From the NCBI RefSeq assembly GCF_025755255.1, contig NZ_JALIEB010000005.1, positions 203,237 to 267,236 of the forward strand: DNA of 64,000 nt. The letters are read 5' to 3'. Shown one piece after another: positions 8,837-16,930 of the stretch (position 1 is its first letter; every line of letters begins with the position of its first letter). Under the pieces are notes generated by a model. That model was not told the DNA's origin. It did not search any database and was given only the letters and a program-made list of their open reading frames with translations. Source of the stretch: Roseobacter sinensis (GTDB lineage: Bacteria > Pseudomonadota > Alphaproteobacteria > Rhodobacterales > Rhodobacteraceae). Position numbers and translations under genes: made by a program.

Positions 8837-9388
8837 ATGGCGAAATTCGTGTTCGGAATGAACCTGTCTCTGGATGGCTATGTCGATCACGAGGCATTTG
8901 AACCCGGAACGGCCCTGTTCCGATACTTTATCGCGCAAACAGAGCGGGTGAGCGGAAGCCTCTACGGCCGTCGCATGTACGAGGTCATGCGATACTGGGA
9001 CGAGGACGATCCAAGCTGGAGCGACGATTTCTGCAACTTCGCTGACGCGTGGCGCCGGCAGCCGAAATGGGTCGCCTCCCGGACCCTGCGCTCTGTTGGC
9101 CCGAACGCCACACTTGTCGAAGATGATCTGGGGTCATTTGCGAAGAACTTGAAAGGCGCGGTGTCGGGGGAGATTCAGGTCGCTGGGCCGGACGTGGCGC
9201 ATCATCTTGGGCAGCTCGGTCTCGTTGACGAGTACCAGCTTTTCCTTCGGCCCGTCGTGCTTGGCGCGGGTAAGCCGTTCTTCAAGGGAGCGCGCCCCAA
9301 GCTCCAGTTTGTGGGCAGTGACAGAATTGGAGAGGACGCCGTAAGGCTGACTTATGCGAACCCAGACCCGGAACCGTTCGCAGAGTGA
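8837..9388 (+). CDS. Dihydrofolate reductase/RibD C-terminal family protein
   Basis: 183 aa, the usual length for stand-alone RibD-C/DHFR-like proteins. It starts with the family pattern FGMNLSLDGYVD. The mid region SLYGRRMYEVMRYW matches the NADPH-binding GRxTYE-type motif, and the C-terminal half has GEIQVAGPDVAHHL and VVLGAGKPFF, also typical. Family members bind NADPH, but most have no known substrate. The ATG at 8837 follows GAAAGGA at normal spacing. No operon partner: both flanks are non-coding. Confidence 0.85.
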   Translation: MAKFVFGMNLSLDGYVDHEAFEPGTALFRYFIAQTERVSGSLYGRRMYEVMRYWDEDDPSWSDDFCNFADAWRRQPKWVASRTLRSVGPNATLVEDDLGSFAKNLKGAVSGEIQVAGPDVAHHLGQLGLVDEYQLFLRPVVLGAGKPFFKGARPKLQFVGSDRIGEDAVRLTYANPDPEPFAE

Positions 9389-10048
9389 CGCCTCCCACCG
9401 TCTGCTTCCTTTGCAATAGGACGATCTTATCCCCAATGCCGATAGTCGCGCCGGCAACGTTGCGGGGTCTGAGCCTTAGTTGATCCAACTCAGTCTTTTG
9501 TCAGCCCAGGAGGTGAAGCCTATCGATGGCCTAGGAATTCTTTTGCCGATCTGGCATCAGCAAGAGCGGTGGATGCGAGCACTGGTGATCTGAAGGCGTG
9601 CAAAGTCGGGTGGAACCGAATGCAACGGAGATGGCGCAAGCGGGGTGGTGGTCAGGACACTCACTCAGCAAAGCGACCTTGGCCGTTGATTTCTCAATCC
9701 ATTGTCGGTTCGAGGAGCAGTGCGAAGGCCGGGGCCGTTCGTACGAAACCTGCCATGCATTCGGCTCCGGCACACTGGATGTTGCGTGTCCTGCGGATGC
9801 TAGCGCGGGCCGCACGACAAAAGCGACTGCGACCGACTTGAAGACTTAGCAGTCACACGCGACACAATGACCGACGACAGCCGACGTTGTCGACCAACAA
9901 CCGGCGATGCCACTGGTCTCCACGCTCGTGCTTGAGACCAGCTTCGAACCTAACACACCCCGCGAAGCAGGCTGACTGCCGAGCTACGGCCAGATTGAGC
10001 TGCCCTGCACAGACCCGTGCTACCGACGACTTCGCTTTGAACCGAGGA
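9389..10048. other. 660 bp without a convincing gene
   Basis: Lies between the RibD-like gene and the 3' end of the BLUF gene. Short frames on both strands (for example minus 9531-9815 and plus 9598-9849) have no known motif and poor initiation sites. Composition is less GC-biased than neighbouring coding DNA and codon use looks random. Possibly decayed genes; nothing in it can be named. Confidence 0.5.
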
Positions 10049-10507
10049 TCAGGCCGCGCGGTCGGATATCTCGTTCTTGAGGGTCAGCGCGTGCAGTGTC
10101 TCAAAGATCTGCTGGCCGCTCAACCGCGAGATGTCAAAGGCTGTCTTGGAGCCGATCTCGCCGAAAAGCTCGGCACAGACGCTGTCGCTGCCGATAAAGC
10201 CCATGGACCAGCGGGGAAACGATCTCTCGGTGATGCGGCTGGTATCCAGAACGGTGATGTGATCATGCCGTTCGTCCATCTGGATGCGCTCAAAGGTCTC
10301 TTCTACGGCGTCAATCGGGCCTTCGAGCACCTGTCCGAACACACCCGAATTGAAGATGAGCGCCCCGGTGACATTGAACCGTCCGTTGTTGAACTGAGAT
10401 TTTTCCAGGATCTTGTCTATTTCCCAGGCCATCATTTCACGATCGGTATCGTAGGTCTGGTAGCTGAAATAGACAACGCGAAGCAGGTCCTCTTCTGTAT
10501 GCGTCAT
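10049..10507 (-). CDS. Stand-alone BLUF-domain blue-light sensor
   Basis: 152-aa flavin-binding photoreceptor with one BLUF domain. All residues expected for the photocycle are visible: Tyr13 (VVYFS), the Asn pair 40-41 (QFNNGRFNVTG), Gln59 in FGQVLEGP and Trp100/Met102 in FPRWSMGF. About 45 C-terminal residues form the two helices seen in small BLUF proteins that contact a partner. The ATG at 10507 has AAGGAAG upstream and overlaps the TGA of the GGDEF-EAL gene by four bases, so the two are co-translated. This is the arrangement of the PapB (BLUF)/PapA (EAL phosphodiesterase) pair of Rhodopseudomonas palustris, suggesting blue light controls c-di-GMP turnover. Confidence 0.92.
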   Translation of the reverse strand: MTHTEEDLLRVVYFSYQTYDTDREMMAWEIDKILEKSQFNNGRFNVTGALIFNSGVFGQVLEGPIDAVEETFERIQMDERHDHITVLDTSRITERSFPRWSMGFIGSDSVCAELFGEIGSKTAFDISRLSGQQIFETLHALTLKNEISDRAA

Positions 10508-12222
10508 GATGTGCTTCCTTCTTTTGGGGGTGATTGCAACGAAGCCAGTTCGGGAAGTGGGACTTCGAGAAAAGATCCGATTTCCGCTGGTTTGATGGGG
10601 CGTCCGATCAAGTACCCCTGGATCGCCGCGCAACCGTTCTGACGAATTCTCGCAAGCTGTTCGACGGTCTCGACCCCTTCTGCCAGCACATTCATGCCGA
10701 ACGCCGTGCCCAGCTGCGCAACGGCTTCGACGATGTGGTGGGCGTTTTCATCTGCAAAGGGCTCGCGCACAAATGACTGGTCTATCTTGACCTTGTCGAA
10801 AGGATACTTGCGCAGGTAGTTCAGGGATGAATACCCTATTCCAAAGTCATCCAGGGATATCCTGACACCAAGAGCCCGCAGGTCGTTCATGCGCTCCAGA
10901 ACAACGCTGTCGTTCTTCAGCAACGTCGTTTCGGTGATTTCCAACTCAAGCCGATGCGGTGACAAACCGGACTTTTCCAGTGCGGACCCGACCGCGGTCA
11001 GGAACCCGTCGTCTTCGAACTGAATTGAGGACACGTTCACCGCGACAGCGATGTCCTCCGGCCAAGTTACGGCCGTCTTGCACGCTTCCGCCAGAACCCA
11101 TGTTCCGATTTCGACAATGAGCCCGGTTTCTTCGGCAACACTGAGGAAGTCCAAAGGAGCAACCTCGCCCCGGACCGGGTGATCCCAGCGGATCAGGGCC
11201 TCGAAACCACTGACTTTCTGTTGCTCAAAGCTCATTTGCGGTTGAAAGACGATCTTGAATTGATCCAGAAGAACGGCCTTGCGCAGATCGATTTCTATTT
11301 CGCGCCGTTTCTCCAGCTCGGCAAACATCTCGTCTTTGAACCAATTGAACTGGTTCCGACCGCCGCGTTTGCTCTCGTAGAGCGCAATATCGGCCCTTTG
11401 CAGCATCTTGTCGGGGTCGTTTTCATTCGGGAGGCGCGCAGCCAATCCGACACTCGCGCCGATTGTGATCTGGTGCCCATCGATCAGGAAGGGGCGGCTG
11501 ATCATCTTGATGATGCGGCCCGCGACATCTTCAGCGGCCGGGAGGGCGCGATCGGACACCAGGATTGCAAATTCATCCCCACCCACGCGCGCCACAAGGT
11601 CGTCACGGCGCACTGTTTTCTTCAACCGCTCAGCGACCTTGCACAACAGACCGTCCCCGACCGCGTGCCCCAGCGTATCATTGACTTGCTTGAAGTGGTC
11701 GAGGTCGACAAAGAGTGCGACGATCCGCTGATCTCTCCGATCGGCGTCTTCTGACATTCTTTCAAAGCAGGCCTTCAGATGTTTCCTTGTTCCCAGTCCG
11801 GTCAGCTCATCCGGTTCGAAGAGCAAGGCGGGGCGCGCTGCTTGGCTCGGTGGAGCAGTGACGACGCCAATCCATCCGCCTGCGCTGTTCGACGACCAGA
11901 TGATCTTTGCCGTTCGGTCCGATGCGGCGTCAGCCGTTCCTGTTTCGTCGCCAGTGCGCCGCAGTGTGCTGGACGGCAGCGGGCAGGTTGGACAGACGTC
12001 TTGGAAGCTCTTCCCGAGGACGGCTGCGCATTCGGTCTCTGGCAGGTCGAATGCTGCAAGAAATGCGTTGTTGACGAATGAGATTTCGTTGTTCGCCGAG
12101 AGCGCCACAAGGCCGACGCCGGCATCGCGCAAACCGTGAAGGATCTCGACCGACGGATCGTCGGACGGCGCTGCGGAACTGGATGGGTCAGTCATGCCCA
12201 CTGCCGAATGATGCTGAGACAA
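10504..12222 (-). CDS. PAS-GGDEF-EAL c-di-GMP turnover protein
   Basis: 572 aa, no transmembrane segment. A PAS-like N-terminal region (about 28-125) is followed by GGDEF with an intact signature at residues 214-218 (RVGGDEF). The EAL domain is also intact: EAL 341-343 (GFEALIRWDHP), NVSS, EITETTLL, DDFGIGYSSL and LAEGVE. Both cyclase and phosphodiesterase activity are possible. I prefer the TTG at 12222 as start because AAGGAG lies seven bases upstream; ATG 12195 has no such site. The downstream overlapping BLUF gene makes it the likely effector of that photosensor. An AT-rich promoter region precedes it. Confidence 0.9.
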   Translation of the reverse strand: MSQHHSAVGMTDPSSSAAPSDDPSVEILHGLRDAGVGLVALSANNEISFVNNAFLAAFDLPETECAAVLGKSFQDVCPTCPLPSSTLRRTGDETGTADAASDRTAKIIWSSNSAGGWIGVVTAPPSQAARPALLFEPDELTGLGTRKHLKACFERMSEDADRRDQRIVALFVDLDHFKQVNDTLGHAVGDGLLCKVAERLKKTVRRDDLVARVGGDEFAILVSDRALPAAEDVAGRIIKMISRPFLIDGHQITIGASVGLAARLPNENDPDKMLQRADIALYESKRGGRNQFNWFKDEMFAELEKRREIEIDLRKAVLLDQFKIVFQPQMSFEQQKVSGFEALIRWDHPVRGEVAPLDFLSVAEETGLIVEIGTWVLAEACKTAVTWPEDIAVAVNVSSIQFEDDGFLTAVGSALEKSGLSPHRLELEITETTLLKNDSVVLERMNDLRALGVRISLDDFGIGYSSLNYLRKYPFDKVKIDQSFVREPFADENAHHIVEAVAQLGTAFGMNVLAEGVETVEQLARIRQNGCAAIQGYLIGRPIKPAEIGSFLEVPLPELASLQSPPKEGSTS

Positions 12223-12709
12223 CGCAATACTCCTTCACTACGGCCAAAAGACGTATCATCGCAATCGTGTAAGAAATATTGACGAGTAATGCGCTTACAT
12301 ATTGTATTTATTCGAATTTTTAAGGATGCTTGCGCTCTTAAGGTTTTGGCGCCGACGGGGGCAGGGCCTGCTGTGTGACATCGCGCCGCGTTGGGGGTCT
12401 AGTGTACGGCCTTGACCTGCCTGTGACTTCTCTTGGGGTCACTTGGCTCAGGGATGCCATCGGTGACCGACAGTTAAGCCTTTCCCGTACCGCGCCTTTT
12501 CGGCCTCCTCGACGGCCCGCCGCGGGCCGCGAGGCCGTCCGTGTTGCAGGTCACCTGAGGCATTGCGAAGATCGAACCGCCGGTGGTCGAGATCAGATGC
12601 GGCTGCGAAAAGCGGGTCGGCCTGCGCTGGTCGGTTTGGTGCGCGCGCATATTGCCTTTCCCGGGCACAGTCGCATGCGGGATTGACCCAAACGAGCAGG
12701 GGTTGTCGT
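12223..12709. other. 487-bp gap with AT-rich promoter region
   Basis: The first part (about 12236-12345) is markedly AT-rich against a GC-rich background and should hold the promoter for the minus-strand PAS-GGDEF-EAL/BLUF operon. The remainder (about 12346-12709) is GC-rich, lies downstream of the LysR gene and shows no recognisable gene on either strand. Confidence 0.5.
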
Positions 12710-13630
12710 TCAATTCAGGATGGCAATGCCGCGCAGGCGGTTCTTTGCGAAATCGATGAACGCCCGGACCTTTGCAGGCGCGCGGCGTCCTTCCACATGG
12801 ACGAGGTGGATGGGCAGAGGTTCGGGCTCGAACTGTTCCAACACCGATTGCAGCACGCCTTCCTCGAGATCCGGCCCGACCTGGTAGGACAACACGCGCG
12901 CCAGACCCCAGCCTCGGCGGGCAACGGCGATGGCGGCTGCCACGCTGCTGACGGTGAGGCGAGGGGCCACGCGCACGACATCTTGCATGTCGCGGCCGAA
13001 GCGCCACTCCGACACCGGGCTGACGGGCGCCGCCGAGACGATCTGATGCGTTGCCAGCTCGGACGGTGTCTGCGGGATACCGTGACGCTTCAAGTAGTGC
13101 GGCGCGCCACACACGATCCGCCTGACTCGTCCGACCCGCACAGCCGACAAACCGGACGAAGGCAGCGGCCCGATGCGTACAGCCACATCGAAGCCTTCTT
13201 CGACCATGTTCACGATGCGGTCGACCATGAGCACATCGCCCGTCACATCCGGGTAGCTGTCGAGAAAGTCGGTCAGGATCGGAGTGACATAGATCCGGCC
13301 GAACTCGTTTGAGCAGGTGATGCGGAGTTTCCCAACCGGGTTCGTGGCGGCCCCGGCCGCTGCGTCATCGGCTGCCTGCACCTGAGCCAGGATATGGCGT
13401 GCGTCCTCGAGATAGGCTCGCCCCACTTCGGTGAGCCGAACCCGCCGGGTCGTGCGGGAAAAGAGCCGAGCCCCGAGACGCGCTTCCAGCGCATTCACGC
13501 CGCGCGTGGCAGAAGGGGCGCTGAGGCCAACGGTCCGGGCGCCGCCGGCAAAGCTTTCGGCCTCGGCCACCGCGATGAACACTTCAAGGCTTTGCAATCG
13601 ATCCACGTCGGCACCTTCGATTAATATCAA
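12710..13630 (-). CDS. LysR-family transcriptional regulator
   Basis: 306 aa. The N-terminal winged helix-turn-helix spans about residues 10-68 (SLEVFIAVAEAESFAGGART, then LGARLFSRTTRRVRLTEVG), followed by the linker helix and a periplasmic-binding-protein-like effector domain. The start is uncertain: ATG 13630 is used here, but an in-frame GTG at 13606 gives the more usual VDRLQSLEVF beginning. It is divergent from the AhpD-like gene with a 114-base AT-rich intergenic region, the classical arrangement for a LysR that controls its neighbour (AhpD-like, GST and flavin reductase genes). Confidence 0.9.
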   Translation of the reverse strand: MILIEGADVDRLQSLEVFIAVAEAESFAGGARTVGLSAPSATRGVNALEARLGARLFSRTTRRVRLTEVGRAYLEDARHILAQVQAADDAAAGAATNPVGKLRITCSNEFGRIYVTPILTDFLDSYPDVTGDVLMVDRIVNMVEEGFDVAVRIGPLPSSGLSAVRVGRVRRIVCGAPHYLKRHGIPQTPSELATHQIVSAAPVSPVSEWRFGRDMQDVVRVAPRLTVSSVAAAIAVARRGWGLARVLSYQVGPDLEEGVLQSVLEQFEPEPLPIHLVHVEGRRAPAKVRAFIDFAKNRLRGIAILN

Positions 13631-13744
13631 AAACCGAAATAATGTCTTTCCAAGAAGATATATTCATTTGCCTTTTGGGGCAATCTAACTTCAGGGCACG
13701 GGTCAATACAGCCCATCACAGTCAACTCGACACAGGAGACGACG

Positions 13745-14296
13745 ATGTCCCGCATACCCACACCCGAAACTATCTCTGCGGCGCCCGCCGCCAGTCAGCC
13801 GCTCTTGATCGCTGTCGAAAAGATGCTCGGTTCGACACCGAACATGGTCCGCCTGATCGGCAACAGCCCGGTGACGCTGGAAGGCTATCTCGGTCTCAAC
13901 AGCGCGCTGGGCAAAGGCCGGATCAGCGCTGCCACACGCGAACGCATTACTCTGGACATCGCCAATTTCAATGGCTGTGACTACTGCAACAGCGCGCACA
14001 CTTACCTGGGCAAGGCCCTCGCCAAGCTGGACGACGCCGAGATCGCGGCCAATCGCACGGGCCGATCCACCGACGCAAAGGCCGATGCCGCCGTACGCTT
14101 CGCGGTGTCGGTCGCCGAGGCGCGCGGCCGGGTGACGGCCCAGGACGTCGCCGCGGTGCGCAACGCCGGCTATTCGGATGCGGAAGTGGTCGAGATCGTC
14201 GGTCATGTCGCGCTCAACGTGCTGACCAACTACATCAACGAGGTGTTCGAGACCGAGATCGACTTCCCGGTCTTTGAAGCTGGGCGGGCCGCCTGA
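13745..14296 (+). CDS. Carboxymuconolactone decarboxylase/AhpD-like protein
   Basis: 183 aa helical protein with the AhpD redox motif Cys78-Asp-Tyr-Cys81 and His85 (CDYCNSAH). Such proteins act as alkylhydroperoxidases or other peroxide/thiol enzymes in the CMD family. The start ATG follows AGGAG. First gene of a plus-strand group with GST and a PNPOx-flavin reductase, opposite a LysR regulator, which fits an electrophile or peroxide detoxification unit. Confidence 0.87.
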   Translation: MSRIPTPETISAAPAASQPLLIAVEKMLGSTPNMVRLIGNSPVTLEGYLGLNSALGKGRISAATRERITLDIANFNGCDYCNSAHTYLGKALAKLDDAEIAANRTGRSTDAKADAAVRFAVSVAEARGRVTAQDVAAVRNAGYSDAEVVEIVGHVALNVLTNYINEVFETEIDFPVFEAGRAA

Positions 14297-14328
14297 GCCC
14301 TCCGATCGGCCGCAGGAGGATCACCAGT

Positions 14329-14523
14329 ATGACCCGCATCGCACCCGCTACACTTCTTGAATTGCGCGCCCGCCGCTTCGACGCGTTAAGCTGCGCCTTG
14401 GCGCGCGCGGGCCGCGCGATCCTCCTGCGTCTGCGTTCGCATGCGTCGGTGGCCCTTCCGCACCGGCCCGAAACCCAGCAGCACGACCTGACCGCCCCCC
14501 CAATATGTCTCCAGCCTCACTGA
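14329..14523 (+). CDS. Possible small basic protein (64 aa)
   Basis: A 64-codon frame between the AhpD-like and GST genes. Support is only a strong ribosome site (AGGAGG about nine bases before the ATG) and co-orientation with its neighbours. The translation is Arg- and Ala-rich in the first half (LELRARRFDALSCALARAGR) and shows no domain I recognise. It may be an untranslated spacer or a remnant. Confidence 0.3.
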   Translation: MTRIAPATLLELRARRFDALSCALARAGRAILLRLRSHASVALPHRPETQQHDLTAPPICLQPH

Positions 14524-14553
14524 CCTTGGCTTCCACGTGAAAGGACACCTGCC

Positions 14554-15180
14554 ATGACCACAGCCGTCAAACTCTACCGCAACCCCAAATCCGGCCATTG
14601 CCACCGTGTCGAACTGATGATGTCGCTTCTGGACGTGCCTTACGAAACGATCGATCTGGACATGGCCAACGGTGCGCACAAGGCGCCGGCCTATCTGGCC
14701 ATCAGCCCTTTGGGCCAGGTGCCGGCCATCGACGACAACGGCACCACGCTGTCGGACAGCAACGCCATCCTCACCTATTTGGTCGCTCGCTACGGAGATG
14801 ACGCCGAATGGACAGGGACGACCCCGGTCGAGAAAGCCGAGATCCAGCGCTGGCTGTCCATCGCTGCGGGCGAGATTGCCTCGGGCCCAGCTGCCGCGCG
14901 GCTGGTTACGGTCTTTGGCGCCGGTCTCGACCACGCTGCCGCCAAGGCGAAGGCGCATGCGCTGTTCACGGTGATGGACGCAGCGCTCGAGGGGAAGACC
15001 TTCCTTGTGGGCGAGCGGCTCACCATCGCTGACGTGGCGGGCTACAGCTACATCGCGCATGCCCCGGAAGGCGGCGTGCGCCTCGAAGGCTACCCCAACA
15101 TCCTGGCCTGGCTCTCGCGGATCGAAGCCCAGCCGAAATTTGTCGCGATGGCGAAGTCTCCGGTCCCCGCGGGCGCCTGA
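14554..15180 (+). CDS. Glutathione S-transferase
   Basis: 208 aa. The N-terminal thioredoxin-like domain has the catalytic region YRNPKSGHCHRV, the cis-Pro motif GQVPAI and SDSNAI for glutathione gamma-Glu binding. The C-terminal all-helical domain has the N-capping box LTIADVAGYSYI. It catalyses glutathione conjugation or peroxide reduction; the electrophilic substrate is unknown. Sits 35 bases before the PNPOx-flavin reductase gene, so probably co-transcribed under the LysR at 12710. Confidence 0.9.
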   Translation: MTTAVKLYRNPKSGHCHRVELMMSLLDVPYETIDLDMANGAHKAPAYLAISPLGQVPAIDDNGTTLSDSNAILTYLVARYGDDAEWTGTTPVEKAEIQRWLSIAAGEIASGPAAARLVTVFGAGLDHAAAKAKAHALFTVMDAALEGKTFLVGERLTIADVAGYSYIAHAPEGGVRLEGYPNILAWLSRIEAQPKFVAMAKSPVPAGA

Positions 15181-15215
15181 CAGCAGCCCCCTTCACTCAA
15201 CCAAAGGACAGACCG

Positions 15216-16847
15216 ATGCGCGATGCAGCCGATCCTTTCCACGCCGGTGAACTCAGGGCGCAAGCCCTGGCCGGCAAGACGGATGTTCCGGAATGGGCAG
15301 CCGGCTTCATCCGCCCCTTCATGCCCGACCAGCACCGCGATTTCTTCTCGCAACTGCCCTTCCTGGTTCTGGCGGGCGCAGATGATGCAGGCCGGCACTG
15401 GGTCACGCTGCTCGACGGTCCTGACGGGTTTGTCCGCTCGCCTGACGATACGACACTCGCGATCGCCTCCACATTCGATGCGCAGGATCCATTGGCCGCG
15501 GCACTCGGTGCCGGAACCGACGTGGGTGTGCTCGGGATCGAACTGGCCACGCGGCGTCGCAACCGGATGAGCGGCAGGTTGCGCCGGAGCGGCGCCGGCT
15601 TTGTCATCGATGTCCGCCAGAGCTTTGGCAACTGCCCGCAATACATTCACGAGCGGGAGTGGCGCCGCGTGCCGACACACGATGCACCGGACGCCCTGCG
15701 CAGCACCGCTTTGACGGCGGACCAGACCGCCCGCATCCGCGCGGCCGACACGCTCTTCATCGGAACCGGGCAGATGAGCCGGGACGATCATGCCTCGAAC
15801 GGGTTTGATGCCTCGCACCGGGGTGGTGCGCCTGGGTTCGTGTCGGTCGTGGATGCGACGCATCTGCGCATCCCGGATTACGCGGGGAACAATTTCTTCA
15901 ACACCATCGGAAACCTGCTGGAGAACCCCGCAATCGGGCTTGCCTTTGTCGACTTCGAGACAGGCGGGCTGTTGCAGCTGAGCGGGACGGCCAAGATCGA
16001 CTGGGATGCCACGGACAGCCATGATCCGGGCGCGTTGCGGATGATCGATGTCACCATCGACGCGGTTGTGGATCGTCCTGCGGCCCTGTCCTTGCGCTGG
16101 TCGGCGGACACCTCTGACCTGCAAGACTTGGTGGTGGCGAAAAAGGTCGACGAGGCGCAAGATATCACCTCGTTCCACCTGGTTGCTGCGGATGGTGGCG
16201 CGCTTGAGCCCTTCGAAGCAGGGCAACATTTGCCGATAGAACTCGAGATCCCGGGCCAGCCCGGCCGAACCCGGCGCAGCTATTCGCTATCGGGCGCCCC
16301 CGACAGTGGGACATATCGGTTGAGCATCAAGCGAGAAGGCCAGGGGCTTGCGTCGCGATACCTTCATGACAGCGTCCAGGTGGGAGACCGCATCCGCGCC
16401 CGCAGGGCGTCTGGCGAATTCGTCGTGCCCTGCAGCAACTGCCCCTTGGTTCTGGTCAGCGCGGGGGTTGGCCTCACGCCCATGGTCTCAATGCTGCATG
16501 CCGCCGTCTCTGAGCGGGCGGACCGGTCGGTCTGGTATGTGCACGGTGCCCGCAGCGGCGCGCATCATGCGCTCAAGTCCGAGGTCGATGCCCTGGTAGC
16601 GCGGCGTCCAAACCTGGTCGCCCACACGCTCTACAGCCGTCCGGAGGAGACCGACAGGCCGGGCATTGATTTCCACGAGACGGGGCGCGTGACGGCGAAG
16701 ACCCTGCTGAACCTGACCCCGGGTGACGATGCGCATTACATGCTCTGCGGTCCGGCGAAGTTCATCGCCGACATCCGCGATGGCCTTGAGGCGGCCGGGG
16801 TGCCCGCGCAGCACATCCATTTCGAAACCTTCGGGCCTACCGGATAA
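15216..16847 (+). CDS. PNPOx-like domain fused to ferredoxin-NADP reductase-type flavoprotein
   Basis: 543 aa. Residues about 1-285 are a pyridoxamine-5'-phosphate-oxidase-like split barrel (FGNCPQYIHEREWR, then GNNFFNTIGNLLENP). Residues about 300-543 are an FNR module with the flavin motif RRSYSLSG, a nucleotide-binding VSAGVGLTPMVSML and a terminal MLCGPAKFI/FETFG. Many relatives carry an extra C-terminal plant-type 2Fe-2S domain; here the frame stops right after FETFGPTG, and no CxxxxC motif can be read downstream in any frame. Probably a soluble NAD(P)H-dependent redox enzyme, last in the operon with the AhpD-like and GST genes. Confidence 0.83.
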   Translation: MRDAADPFHAGELRAQALAGKTDVPEWAAGFIRPFMPDQHRDFFSQLPFLVLAGADDAGRHWVTLLDGPDGFVRSPDDTTLAIASTFDAQDPLAAALGAGTDVGVLGIELATRRRNRMSGRLRRSGAGFVIDVRQSFGNCPQYIHEREWRRVPTHDAPDALRSTALTADQTARIRAADTLFIGTGQMSRDDHASNGFDASHRGGAPGFVSVVDATHLRIPDYAGNNFFNTIGNLLENPAIGLAFVDFETGGLLQLSGTAKIDWDATDSHDPGALRMIDVTIDAVVDRPAALSLRWSADTSDLQDLVVAKKVDEAQDITSFHLVAADGGALEPFEAGQHLPIELEIPGQPGRTRRSYSLSGAPDSGTYRLSIKREGQGLASRYLHDSVQVGDRIRARRASGEFVVPCSNCPLVLVSAGVGLTPMVSMLHAAVSERADRSVWYVHGARSGAHHALKSEVDALVARRPNLVAHTLYSRPEETDRPGIDFHETGRVTAKTLLNLTPGDDAHYMLCGPAKFIADIRDGLEAAGVPAQHIHFETFGPTG

Positions 16848-16930
16848 GGCGGCAGCACGCTCGAACAGGGCACGTCGTGCGGGCGCATGTCTCGCAGCAC
16901 GGCGCGGCGTTGCCAAACCGGCAGCTGGCG

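Noticed and set aside
8497-8838. 113-aa minus-strand protein
   Set aside because: No ribosome site or domain; Ser/Arg/Pro-rich composition expected from non-coding GC-rich DNA.
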